A DNA stretch of 64,000 nucleotides from Aurantiochytrium sp. KH105 (Eukaryota > Sar > Bigyra > Thraustochytrida > Thraustochytriidae), in assembly GCA_003116975.1 (NCBI GenBank), contig BGKB01000156.1, positions 92,847 through 156,846 of the forward strand, read 5' to 3'. Positions 49,774 to 60,780 of the stretch are shown here, one piece after another; within the stretch, counting starts at the first letter, position 1; every line of letters starts with the position of its first letter. The notes beneath the pieces were generated by a model, which was given only the letters and a program-made list of their open reading frames with translations, ran no database searches and had not been told where the DNA came from. The position numbers were made by a program, and so were the translations under genes.

Positions 49774-51399
49774 CTAGCCTCGGAGATGGAGGCTTTCCCA
49801 GATTGGACTCTCAAAAAAGCCAGCATCGCCAGAGTCGAGCTTGCGCGCCTCGACGGCCGTCTTTTGCAAGCAGCGAATGAGGTGCTTGTTGGACTCGATA
49901 AAGTCCATCTCAACGTAGTTAAGATTGTGCTTGGCGCAAAGCTCGATAAGAAGCTTGCGCGCCACGCGCAAGTTCCGCCGAGGAAGACGCGGCCACAAGT
50001 GGTGCTCAATCTGAAACTGCAGGCCACCATGAAACCAGTCCATGTAAAGCGGGCAGGTCACATCCTGGCTCGTGCGCAGCTGATGCTCAATCCAGTTGTC
50101 AGTGTTCTTGCCATGATAGGTTTCCATCATAAAGTGCGAGATGCAAATCTGCACATGCAAGATGCCAGCCACGGCGTAGGAAAGAACGACATAAGGAATG
50201 CGCTCGTTCGCAGGCAACGCCGAGACAAAGAACCCAAACCAGACCCAAAAGATGGCCAGCGCGATCATCTCCGAGTAACGAAAGTCGCAGCGCTCCTTGG
50301 ACAGAAGCGTGAGCCAACTCTGCACAATCAGGTTGAAGCGAGCCACCATCATGACCGGATAGTAAAGAATGTGCTGATAGCCCACAAAGAAGCGCGAGAA
50401 GAAGTCGGCTTCGAAGAAGCGGTCGTGAAAGGTGCTGTAAAAGCGCTTGAAAAGCTTGCTCGTGATGGCCAGAAAGGGCAGGTGCTGAATGTCCGGATCG
50501 TTCTCGACGCTGTTGGTGACACAGTGATGCGTGTTGTGCGAGAGCTTCCACCAGCTGAGCCCGACGCCGCCGAGCATGTCGCCAATAAATCCAGCCCAGA
50601 AAAGGTCAGTGTCGCGGTGGTGCGAGACAGCGTTGTGCCCGGCGTCGTGGCCGACAAAGGCCATCTGCTGCCAGAACATGGCCATGAAGACGGCGGAGAC
50701 CATGTGCGCCGAAAAGCTCGAGCAAAAGAGGACGCCGTAGAGCGCCGGCGCGAAGAGCGATCCAAACCAAATGTACTTGGCCATGTAATAGTCGCTGGTG
50801 TTCTCAAAAAAGCCCCGCGCCAGGAGTCCCTGGCGGATGGCACGAAAGTCGCGCACAAGCGGAGGGACAGGGGTCTCCTCGATGTCGCCAATGTAGTACT
50901 GCGGCAGCCATCGCTCGATGATGGAGGCCGGGTGGAACTCTGTAAAGGCGTCTGTCCCGTCCTTGCCGGTCGTGTGCACCATGGGCCGCCATCCGCCGGG
51001 ATGGCGCTCCACATAGGGGGTCACGTTGAAGACCTTGTTTTCGATGACGACCCAAAGGTCGTCGCGGGCGCAGTGCTGCTTGACCTCGTCCCAGGAGAAG
51101 ACCTTGTTGCTGAGTTCTTTGCGCTTGCGCGCGTACACGGGCGCCTCCTTGGGCTTGGCCACGGCCTTACCGCCCTCCTCGCGCCAGACCATGCCCTCGC
51201 CCGGCGAGACGGGTTCGCGCGCGGTGTACTCGGAGGGGGGCGTCTGGTTGTAGACGAACATTTGGCCTAGAAGCGACGCCACGAAGACCACGGCCATGAC
51301 GGCCACGGCCACGATGTGCGCCGCCTCCGCGGCCTCGGGGCCGGCCCCGGCGGCGGTGCCGTTTGTGACATTCGCCAGCGCCTCCATGGTGGCGGCCAT
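49774..51399 (-). CDS. Cytochrome b5-fusion front-end desaturase, sphingolipid Delta8-like
   Basis: 541 residues from the ATG at 51399; a second in-frame ATG at 51387 has the stronger GCCACCATGG context. A hydrophobic segment lies near residues 25-45. The cytochrome b5 domain (about 98-170) has heme-ligand His133 in RHPGGW, and a second His in FHPAS. The membrane desaturase follows, with three His boxes: HDAGHN from 251, HNTHH from 288, and QIEHH from 463. Gln in the third box is the front-end hallmark. The sequence around box 2 (WWKLSHNTHHCVTN, then NDPDIQHLPFLAI) resembles fungal and plant sphingolipid Delta8 desaturases more than the PUFA Delta4/Delta5 enzymes of thraustochytrids. ER location; electrons come from the fused b5. 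Substrate is inferred. Confidence 0.88.
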   Translation of the reverse strand: MAATMEALANVTNGTAAGAGPEAAEAAHIVAVAVMAVVFVASLLGQMFVYNQTPPSEYTAREPVSPGEGMVWREEGGKAVAKPKEAPVYARKRKELSNKVFSWDEVKQHCARDDLWVVIENKVFNVTPYVERHPGGWRPMVHTTGKDGTDAFTEFHPASIIERWLPQYYIGDIEETPVPPLVRDFRAIRQGLLARGFFENTSDYYMAKYIWFGSLFAPALYGVLFCSSFSAHMVSAVFMAMFWQQMAFVGHDAGHNAVSHHRDTDLFWAGFIGDMLGGVGLSWWKLSHNTHHCVTNSVENDPDIQHLPFLAITSKLFKRFYSTFHDRFFEADFFSRFFVGYQHILYYPVMMVARFNLIVQSWLTLLSKERCDFRYSEMIALAIFWVWFGFFVSALPANERIPYVVLSYAVAGILHVQICISHFMMETYHGKNTDNWIEHQLRTSQDVTCPLYMDWFHGGLQFQIEHHLWPRLPRRNLRVARKLLIELCAKHNLNYVEMDFIESNKHLIRCLQKTAVEARKLDSGDAGFFESPIWESLHLRG

Positions 51400-53871
51400 G
51401 CTGCGCTCGCTCGCCTCGGCTCTGCGGTTTATTGACGGGCCCGGCTGCTCGCTCCTCGCGGCGCTGCTGCTGCTGCTGCCGCTGCTCCTGCGCAGCTGGC
51501 GTGGCCGGGCGGCGCCGCAAAGCACAGTTTGCGCGCGACGGCGACGGCTTTGCTGGACTCGGAGCTCTCTCTCTCAGAGGGGACGGGCCAGGAAGGCAGA
51601 AAGCAGGCGGGAAAGAGGTGGCGGCAGGAGGCGCCGATGACGACGGCCGCGCGCCCTCCCTCCCTCTCCCGCCCGCCCTCCCTCCCTCCCTCCGAGGCGG
51701 TGGCGCGGAGCGAGGCAGGCAGGGAGAGAGGCAGGGAGAGAGACGACGGAGGCAGGCAGGGAGCCGAGCGCGGGCGGCGCGGAAGGCGAAGGCAGGCACA
51801 GGCGAGGCAGTGCGCTAGGGAGGTTACTCCCGGCTGCGACGAGCGTAGAAGGAGTAGAAGTAGGCTTGGGTGTATTTTGAGCGGCGGAGGCACGCGCGTC
51901 CCGCTGCGCTTAGCTCCCTACTGGAGTACTAACAGTAATAAGAGCGAGGAAGGAGGCGCGGGTGCACGGAGCACACGCAGACGCGCGAGGTGAGATTCGT
52001 AACCTTCGTGACGAGGGCGGCAAAAGGCACGCTGAGACTGCGAGATGCGACAGCGACCCTTTGGCGACTGCAAGACTTGCACCGACACGGATGCAGAGGA
52101 TATAAGGCGCAGCAGCTACAGCTGCAGCTACAGCTGGCCGGGCACGGACGCCTCCACCTGCACCAGCCAGCAAGATTACTTTTACTTACCGTGTGCTTTC
52201 TACACGCGCATCAAGGTAGGCTATAGCCAGAGCGGGCTAATCCAAATCCTCCTTGCCTGCGATGCACACTGCACAGGGGAGGATAACATCATTCACTGTC
52301 ACAATCAATCAATCAATCAATCAACCATGGCAATGGCAATCACTGTCAGTCCACGTGTGTTGAATGTCAAAAAATGAATGCATGAATGAACCAATGGTAA
52401 ATGAACGACCTTTGGCATCGCAGACACGCGCGCTGCTATGCATAGCTAGCAAAAGGCATAGCTAGCATTTCCTTCTGTCTGCCTGTCTGGCAGGTATGAG
52501 CAAAAGCCCGGTGTGCACTGACCGCGCGCGCGACACGGAGGAGACGCAGACGCGGCGCGCTCGCCACTGCCATCGATCGGCATGCAGCAGCTGGCTGGAT
52601 GTCCGCTTGGACTGGCAGGCCTGCAGCTGCTGGTCTCGGCCCGCTTATTTGGGCGCCAGTTCGTTGGTTGCTCATGTCTCTAGAAGGCAGAAACGGCCGA
52701 GCAATTGATCGAAATCGATCAATCGATCGACCCGCCGCCGGAAGGTATGATCAAAAAGCAGGCAAGGGGGGCCCCTGTCCATGAATCACAGTCATCAGCT
52801 GCAGCTTCTGCTGGCAGCGCGAGGGAGGCCTCCCTTCTGTTCAAGCTTCCCTCCTTCGCATCCTCTCGCGGCCGCTTCGTGACGCAGCCAGGCAGATTGA
52901 TGGATCGATCGATCGATCTGTGCCGTGTCGTGGTGGCCGAAGTGGATTGATTCTTGATCGATCAGCAGCAGCGGCAGAGACAACTAACTAACTCGATGAA
53001 TCGAATTGTTGACTTTCCCTCCCTCCCGAGTCCACTCCGGCTTGCGACCCGCCTCCCGAGCGGAGGGAGAGCAGAAGAGGACTCCCACGCGCACCGACCT
53101 CTGTCACTCACATCAACACAAGCCAAGCCAGGAGACCGACTGCGACTGTGACTCCAGCGCGAGAGAGGAGAGAGAGAGCGTTCTCTGCAGAGAGGCAGGC
53201 AAGCAGGCAGACAAGGAGACAGGCAGACACGCGCAGCCAGGCGCGCACCCCGCACGCACGCAGGCACGCACGCAGGCGGGCAGGCGGGCACGCACGCAGG
53301 CAGACAGCTAGCTTGGCTACGTCCGCGGGGCTCGCGCGGCCGCCTTGGTTGCTCGAGGCTTGTCGGCTGCGTCGGTCGGGGCAGGCAGGCGGGCATCGCG
53401 GGCGCACGGCACGCGCGGAAAACCCAGCAGGCAGGCACGTATAAATAAAGCAAGCAGCCTCTTGCATCCTCGACCTCTTTGCTTTCCTTCGCAGTTGCAG
53501 AAGCAAGCGGTCGGGAGCGGCGGCGCGAGTGCATCGAAAGGAAGCGGCGGAGCGGCGTGCGGGCAGCGCGCGGCGAACGACCGAGCGCGGCGAGCAAGCG
53601 TCTGCGAAGACCCCGCACACTCACTCATCTCATCCATTGTGTCGATCCGGTCCGATTCGATTCACAAGCAGGTACGACGAACGAGCGCGGCACGGAGAGC
53701 GTGTGCGAGGACTCGAACAAAGGACGCAGGGCTCGACATTGGAGTAGCGCTGCGAAGCAGCCGCTGTAGCTTTACCCGCTCGCCGACACCGCAGCTTCCT
53801 GCCAGACAGACAGACAGACAGACAGAGAGCGTTGCGTCCTGCGCACGCGTGTAGGTATCAATCAATCAACC
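51400..53871. other. 2.5-kb divergent intergenic region
   Basis: Between the desaturase (-) and Rho GTPase (+). Repeat-rich: GGGA/CCCT (51640-51700), TCAA (52305-52325), GATC (52900-52918), CACG/CAGG (53190-53310) and ACAG (53810-53826). One ATG frame at 52045-52377 encodes a Cys-rich 110-residue peptide whose first 57 codons end at a possible donor (AAG|GTAGGC at 52216). It is unsupported by homology, so I mention it only here. Confidence 0.45.
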
Positions 53872-54632
53872 ATGAACAACATTAAGTGCGTCGTTGTCGG
53901 CGATGGCGCCGTTGGCAAAACGTCCATGCTCATCGCTTACACAGAAGGAAGATTCCCGGCAGACTACGTGCCGACCGTCTTTGACAACTACGAGACAAAC
54001 CTTGTTGTCGATAACAAGGAAACCTACCTTGGGTAAGTTCATTCCATTCCTTCGCATACACGCACGCGCACAATCAACGACATGGCAACGCTAACGAATC
54101 GCTTGCGCTTACGCTACACGATATCACTCACCACAGACTCTGGGATACCGCAGGCCAGGAAGAGTACACGCGTTTACGTCCACTTTCATACCCGCAGACC
54201 CAAGTCTTTCTCGTCTGCTTTGCCATCAACTCACCAGTATCATTCAAGCATGTGGAGACCAAATGGAGGCCAGAAATCATGCACCACTCCCCCGGCGTCC
54301 CATTTATCATTGTTGGCACCAAGTGCGACATTCGCACCGACAGAAAGGTCGTCGAGGCCCTTGAGGCCAAGGGAAAGCCTCTCAAGTCCTTTGAGTATTA
54401 CTCTGAAGAGGCTACGCGCCTCGGTGCGCACACATACATGGAGTGCTCGGCGCTCAAGATGGCTGGCCTCGATGCACTCTTTCAGGAGGCTGTACGCGCA
54501 GCAACTCGCTCCAAGGTACACTCTGCTGCCGCCACTCGTTCCAGCACAAGACGAGGCATTAGCACGAGGTCTACTGGCTCAAAGTCCAAGGCCAGCACGT
54601 CCGGAGGTGGCGGGGGCTGTGTCCTCTTGTGA
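53872..54632 (+). CDS. Rho-family small GTPase (Rac/Cdc42-like), two exons
   Basis: join(53872..54032,54137..54632), 218 residues. The 104-nt intron (GTAAGT donor, CCACAG acceptor) interrupts the codon of Gly54, and splicing restores [10 protein letters not shown]. Numbering matches Rac1: P-loop GDGAVGKT (10-17, Gly12), effector loop [10 protein letters not shown] with Thr35, and Gln61. The Rho insert helix region is present ([12 protein letters not shown]). The NKxD element reads TKCDIR instead of the usual TKLDLR. The tail is Ser/Thr/Arg-rich and ends in the CaaX box CVLL, predicting geranylgeranylation. It switches actin, polarity or NADPH-oxidase pathways in other eukaryotes. Without phylogeny Rac and Cdc42 cannot be separated. 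Confidence 0.95.
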
Positions 54633-55934
54633 TCGATTCCTTCGAGTCACTTGCGTGCCTTTTTCCTGCTGCCACTTTTAACCTGCCCCTCTTTCTGGAT
54701 GTCCTTCGAATTCGTTCACAGACAGACAATCGTTCGAGCTGACGATTGAGCGAGCGATCAACCCATCCATCAATCAGCCAATCCATCAGCCAGTCGTCAT
54801 CTGACTAATGAAAACGGTCTCAGCCAAAGCCCATGGTAACCGACGAACGTCAGTCAGTCAGCTTTGGTCGTGAGTCGCCGACTTGGCTCGTGCTTGGCTG
54901 GCCCACCTACTTTCCAACTTCACACTCCATTCTACTACTACTAGAGCACCTTGAGTGGAGGATACGAAACCTCTCTCGCTCTCTCTCCATCTTCTCTTTG
55001 GCCTCTTCAATCTGCAAATGCGCATCTCCTTTTCCCATTCACACTGCTTCCTCGTGGTCAGCGAGCGATCTCCTTACTTCTGAACTGATGCCTCAGCTCA
55101 AGTGAACTTGCAGCAGCAAATCTAGATGAATGAATCATCGTCGCCCGTTATCTGCAAAACCATGCATGCCATGCTCGGAAACGTACACAAGTCGTCAAGC
55201 AGAAAACCCGAGCGGTGCTGGCAGGTGCTTTATCGCGTCCGGTCTGTGGAAAAAAATTATCTCATGTCGTATGGGTGGGAAGCTGGGTGGCTGGGTGGGC
55301 TTGTTCGATTGAATCTTTTTCTAAAATAAAAGGCATCCTCTCTTGTTTTGTATTGTCAATGTGCGTAGTCTCATTTCCTGATCAACCACTTACCAATCTG
55401 GAGCCACAGCTTCCATTCTTGAGGCCCCGAAAACAAAGGATCGTCTCTTGATTTTACATTTCTGAGCACGACGATACCAGCGACGGGTGCTTTGCTTCGC
55501 TCATTGCGTCGAAGTTCCTTCATCCTCAAGTGAAAAGTAAGTAGGCCTAGAGAGAGTCATGCATTGTTGATGGAAAGAAAACAAACCAGCATGCAACATC
55601 GCACTTCTCACTTCAATCGACCCACCCGTTTTCGTTCTTTCTCTTTGTGTAGAAAAGAGAGCGATAATGGAAAAGGATGACGCTCAAGGAGCGGGATGAG
55701 TGTTGGTGCGAGTGATAATTAGTGTTGAAGGGGTGATCAAGAAAAAGTAGTAACATGTTTCTTCTGCTTTGGTCGTGGTCTTGGTCTTGGTCTTAATTTT
55801 GGTCTTTTGTCTTGGTCTTGGTCTTTTGTCTTGGTCTTGGTCTTGGTCTTGGTCCTGATCTTGGTCTTGGTCTAAAGCTTGGCCGAGGAGACCTGGGCCT
55901 TCAGCTTTCGCCCCGGCATCCTCGGAAGGCCTGT
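54633..55934. other. Convergent intergenic region
   Basis: 3' flanks of the Rho gene (+) and the LRR-Roc-COR-TIR gene (-). Mostly unique AT-richer sequence with short TCAG/GTCA runs near 54850, ending in a TTGGTC hexanucleotide array. No gene seen. Confidence 0.5.
55770..55873. repeat. (TTGGTC)n hexanucleotide array
   Basis: About fifteen imperfect TTGGTC units, some with TTTT interruptions, ending about 60 bp from the stop of the minus-strand TIR gene. On that gene's strand it reads GACCAA. Confidence 0.88.
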
Positions 55935-58900
55935 CTAGGAACACCTCGCTGCGTCTTCCTGCGAGTCGAGAACTTTCTGGATCGCCCACACAAGATCGTC
56001 GACCTCTGACGAGGACTCAGCGCCATTCAACATTCGGACAAACAGCGGCTCGCCACTCCAGCCCGCACGGAACACACCCGTCCATGAAAGTGTCGAGTCC
56101 AGGCCGGGCTCCAGCACGCACGGAATCATGTTTGCCGGCCCGTGCGTGTGCAACGCGTGGTAAAACTCCGTGCGGCAATTGTCTCGTATCGTCCTCTCCT
56201 TGTTGACGTTGTCCATATACGTTTGTGTCACAAAGACGACAACCGCTTTAGACTGATCGATGCCATCAGCCATTGACTTGAGAACATCCAACCCAATATT
56301 CGACTCGTCGAGCCAGCACTTGATGCCGCGACCCTCGAGAGCGTCAGCCACGGCCTTCACTTTTCGATGCGTCTCATCATCTTCGCCCCAAGCATGCGAT
56401 AGGAAAACGTCAAACGGCCTGTTGGAGCTGAGCAAAAGCTTTGCCGCTTCGCTGCTCTCGATGAAGAGTGCAAACGATGTCAGGGGCAACGTTTTGAAGC
56501 CACGCGAAGTGACGTCGCTTGCGGCTTGGTCGATAGCTTGGTCGATTGCTCGCACCGACGCGCAAGCAGTCTCGCGATCTGTACCGTCGGAACTGACGAA
56601 AAGCTCTGGGTCGAGATTACCCTTCATGAAAGACGAATTGATGGACTCCAGACTCCGCTTGAGAATGCTGACGTGATTCGTCAGGCTTCTGTCTGCTGGT
56701 CTCACAAAGTAGAGCATCACCCGGTTGCCACTCGTCTCCAAAACCACGCCCACGCCATCGAACTCCATGCTTGCAAAGTCCGAAAAGACGCCATGCCGAC
56801 CAACAGCGATTGACACAGGGAGACTTTGCACAACGCTGGCAATGAGGCGCTGGAAAACGCCTTGCGGGAGAATCGCAAACTCAATGTAAGCCAAAGCGCG
56901 TCGGTCGCCCAGTCCACGAAGAGCCTCCTCTCGGGTAGCGTAATCGACTCCACGCAAGAGACTGGGTATCAGGAGCGCGCCTTCTTCATCCCCATTTCCG
57001 ATCCAGGGACTCGGACATGCCAGCAACATTGAGTTCATCAAAGCCATTAGGTAGTCAATCGGCTCACGCTGCCATAGCCATTTCAGCAGATCACGGCTTG
57101 CAACTCCACGGTCTGCCCACTCGTTGAGCGCATCCTCAAGCTCAACCGGAAATTCTCCCCCATTGCCATCGTTAGTGTGATACAGCAGTTTCTTCTTGTG
57201 CTCTCTCATATGGCCCACATCTGGATCGCAAATAACGCGCGAAAGCATGTCCAGCAACCACTGCGGGCGGATCACCACTATCTGGCGCAACGCATCATTC
57301 TGCCCCGTTGTCAGATGTACTAGCACGCCTAGCTCATGCATGTACTTGAGCATCTTATGCACATCGTCTCTTGGAATGTGGCAGTCATCTTCGGCAACTT
57401 TTTCCACCAAATTCAGCGACAAGTGATCCTCGTCTCGCGAAAGCAGGTGGTCCAGGCAGTAAGACCATCGCAACGGGACCCTGTCCTTGATAAAGGCCTT
57501 GTCTGCCACAACCTTTGACAAGGCCGTGCGGAGATCCGCAACACGTGCGCCAACATCATCCCTACCGGCGTTGTCGATCGAAGATGCACCACCCATTGCT
57601 CCTTCGTTCTGAACCATAGCTGGCCGGAAGCCAAGCTTTCTGAGAATTTTCGATTTGACAGAGTCCTTGCTCGCGCCGGCCGGTGTCGGCGCCGCGCTAA
57701 CATCGATCCGCTCAGTGTTGTCGATGGGGAAAAAGTGAAGCCGTGCCTTGCTATTCCGCACCACAGCTGGCTTCCCACCGAGGCCTTTCAGCACCGTGGC
57801 CATTAGCGTCTCGTGAATCACATCATGGTCGTTCGGGTCTGGAACCTGGTCCAAGTATGTCCCCACGAGCGCAACGTTGACGCTCGGCGCGTGTAGACGA
57901 ATAGAGTCAATCCAAAAATGAAGAGTGTTCATAGCATCTTCTTGGGAAGCGAGCTTCTCGAACTCCTCCTCATTGAGAACTTCCGCAAAACGATCCTTGC
58001 CAAGTACCTCGCGCATATCAAAAACGAGCACGTAAACGCCGTATTGCGTCAGAAACAAATGGTGCAAGGCATAAAAGACCTCCTGGCCGCCGTAGTCCCA
58101 GATCGTGAAGCTGACTTCCTCGTCTGACGTCCCTGCTTGCTTCTTCACTCGGAGACGAAGCGATGTGCGGTTTGCCTGGGCAATATTCTCCTCGTTGAAC
58201 CGCATCGATGCACGATGTTCAGCAGACTTTCGCGTCACAGGTTTCCGAGACCTAGACTTCCGAGACTCAGACACCCGAGACTCAAGCTCCGATATGCGTC
58301 GAGAGACACGGTTGACAGCGCTTTGCCTGCGATATTTGTATTTGGCAAACTGCTCGCCAAGATCGGCGTCACCAAGATGCATGCGCTCTTTCCAGTCCCG
58401 TGTGCGCATAAGAGTGAGCTGCACACCAATCGTCGAGTCATGACTCGGATTAAATGGCTGATTCAGAAGCGTCCGGATCGTCGACGTCTTGCCCGCAGCG
58501 GCCTTGCCCACGACCATGAGCTTGGCACGACCCCAGCGCACCTTTTCGTTTGCCTTGAGTGCTTCTTGTGCGGTTGCGTTGATATCGCGTACTTCGCTTT
58601 CCACAAGCGCGACCCGAGACTCAATGCGAGCCAGAATGTCAGAGGAGATTCCGTATCTGTCAAGTCTATTCGGTGATAGTCATGTCAGAGTTTGCCAATT
58701 ATACAATGCTCTAGTTTTGTGAGCTGTCGAAACGTACGAAAGCTCTCGAAGGATGTCGTTGGTCTCAAGTGCAGAGGCTAAAGCTTCTGCACCTATATTC
58801 CGGATAAAGTTGTCACGAATGCTTAGTTGTGGCATATTTCACGTCTGTAAGAACTCAATGGCGCCTTTCCGGCATCGGTCATTTTGTGACGGACGTACTC

Positions 58901-60780
58901 TAGCCTTTCTAGCCTGCAGGAGTTCTCCTTGAGCGCGCCAGCCAGCGCCTTGGCGCCATCTGAGCCGATAAAGTTCAAACGAAGACTGCGTTTGTCCAGC
59001 ACGGAGAATGCAGTGAACAACGAATGTGCACAGCAAAGATACATGAAAGAGACAAAAGCCAAATCGTTGCGACGCCGTGCATTGGTTTGATAGGATAAGT
59101 TCATTGCGAACTGATCAGTCTTTCGTGTTTGTTGCGCGCATCTCTTCTTTTCTCATCATGACTTACTTCAATTCCTGCAGCGACGAGTTCTCCTTGAGCG
59201 CGCAAGCCAGCGCCTTGGCGCCATCTGAGCCGATAGAGTTCAAACGAAGACTGCGCTTGTGCAGCACGGAGAATGCAGTGAACAACAAACGTGCGCAGCA
59301 GAGATACATAAAAGAGACAAAAGACGGAATCGTTGCGGCGCCGTGCATTGGTGAATTCATTGCGAACTGATCAGTCTTTCTTGTTTGTTGCGCGCATCTC
59401 TTCTTTTCTCACCATGACTTACTACAAATTCTGCAGCGACGAGTTCTCCTTGAGCGCGCTAGCCAGCGCCTTGGCGCCATCTGCGCCAATCTTGTTCTCG
59501 TCAAGACTGCGGTTGTGAGCACGGAGAATGTAGTGAACAACGAACGTGCGCAGCAGAAATACATGACAGAAACGAAAGACAAATTGTTGCAGCGCCGTGC
59601 ATTGGGTTCGTGAGATGGATTCATTGCGAACTGATCAGTCTTTCTTGTTTGTTGCCCGCATCTCTTCTTTTCTCACCATGACTTACTACAAATTCTGCAG
59701 CGACGAGTTCTCCTTGAGCGCGCCAGCCAGCGACTTGGCGCCATCTGGGCCGATCTCGTTTCTCCGAAGACTGCGCTCGTGCAGCACGGAGAATGCAGTG
59801 AACAACGAACGTGTGCAGCAGAGATACCCAAAAGAGACCAAAGACGAAATTGTTGCAACGCCGTGCATTTGTTTGGCAGAATAAGTTCATCGCGAAATGA
59901 TCAGTCTTTCTTGTTCATTGCGCGCATCTCTTCTTTTCTCACCATAACTTACTTCAAAACTTGCAGCGACGCGTTCTCCTTGAGCGCGCCAGCCAGTGCC
60001 TTGGCGCCATCTGGGCCAATCTCGTTTCTCCGAAGACTGCGCTCGCGCAGCACGGAGAATGCAGTGAACAACGAACGTGTGCAGCAGAGATACAAAAAAG
60101 AGAATCAAGACGAAATCATTGCAGCGCCGTGCATTGGTTTCGTGGGATGGATCCATTGCGATCTGATCAGTCTTTCTTGTTTGTTGCGCGCATCTCTTCT
60201 TTTCTCACCATGACTTACTTCAATTCCTGCAGCGACGAGTTCTCCTTGAGCGCGCCAGCCAGTGCCTTGGCGCCATCTGGGCCGATCTCGTTACCCGGGA
60301 GACTGCCCTTATGCAGCACGGATAATGCAGTGAACAACGAACGTGTGCAGCAAAGATACCCAAAAGAGACAAAAGACGAATTGTTGCAGCGCCGTGAATT
60401 TGTTTGGTAGAATAAGTTCATTGCGAACTGATCAGTCTTTCTTGTTTGTTGCTCAATTTCCTCCTTTTCTCACCATAACTTACAACAAATACTGCAGCGA
60501 CGAGTTCTCTTTGAGCGCGCCAGCCAGCGCCTTGGCGCCATCTGGGCCGATCTTGTTATTCCAGAGACTGCGCTTGTGCACCACGGAGAATGCCGTTGAT
60601 CGACAAGTTCCGCAATAAGGTTAGGGTCGCGTTTCGTTGGTATACATTGCATGCAGTCGTCAGTGTCAATCAGTGTTTCTCATTGTCTTGCGCATGTACC
60701 TACTTGATCCATCTTGCGCCCTCGGACATCGCCTTGACTGCGTCTGCGACTGGATCATGTTCTAATTCGAAGGTGGACAT
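55935..60780 (-). CDS. LRR-Roc-COR-TIR receptor-like protein, ten exons
   Basis: Hand-assembled exons on the minus strand: 60704-60780, 60484-60567, 60219-60302, 59953-60036, 59687-59770, 59423-59506, 59167-59250, 58899-58985, 58738-58821, 55935-58665. All nine introns are GT-AG and phase 2; the result is 1160 residues. Exon 1 gives 25 residues (MSTFELEHDP...). Exons 2-9 each encode one LRR of 28-29 residues of the ribonuclease-inhibitor/NLR type (NxIGxDGAKALAxALKENSSLxxL). The last exon has a Roc GTPase (P-loop GKAAAGKTS at 304-312, DYGGQ, VGTYLD), a COR region (to about 830), a linker, and a C-terminal TIR domain (about 999-1130: FDVFLSHAWG, WLDESNIG). The putative NADase Glu1084 sits in NCRTEF. 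Roco proteins dimerise through COR; TIR domains cleave NAD+ or signal. An innate-sensing role is inferred. Exon 9's acceptor (AACTAAG|C) is the least certain site. Confidence 0.85.
58899..60567 (-). repeat. Seven tandem copies of a ~265-bp LRR-exon plus intron unit
   Basis: The string GTTCTCCTTGAGCGCG (with few changes) starts at 58922, 59187, 59443, 59707, 59973, 60239 and 60504, so the period is 256-266 bp. Each unit holds an 84-nt LRR exon (87 nt in the copy at 58899) and most of a 172-182-nt intron. Intron sequence is also conserved between the internal copies (e.g. GAACTGATCAGTCTTTCTTG on the plus strand). This indicates duplication of whole genomic units rather than retroposition. Confidence 0.93.

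Noticed and set aside
49738-51270. 510-codon plus-strand ORF opposite the desaturase
   Set aside because: Antisense shadow of the desaturase; repeated LxH/VxV patterns are reverse-complement artefacts.
58899-60567. Regularly spaced repeats suggesting a CRISPR-like or satellite array
   Set aside because: Period is ~265 bp, the conserved part encodes an LRR flanked by splice sites, and the organism is eukaryotic; it is an exon array.
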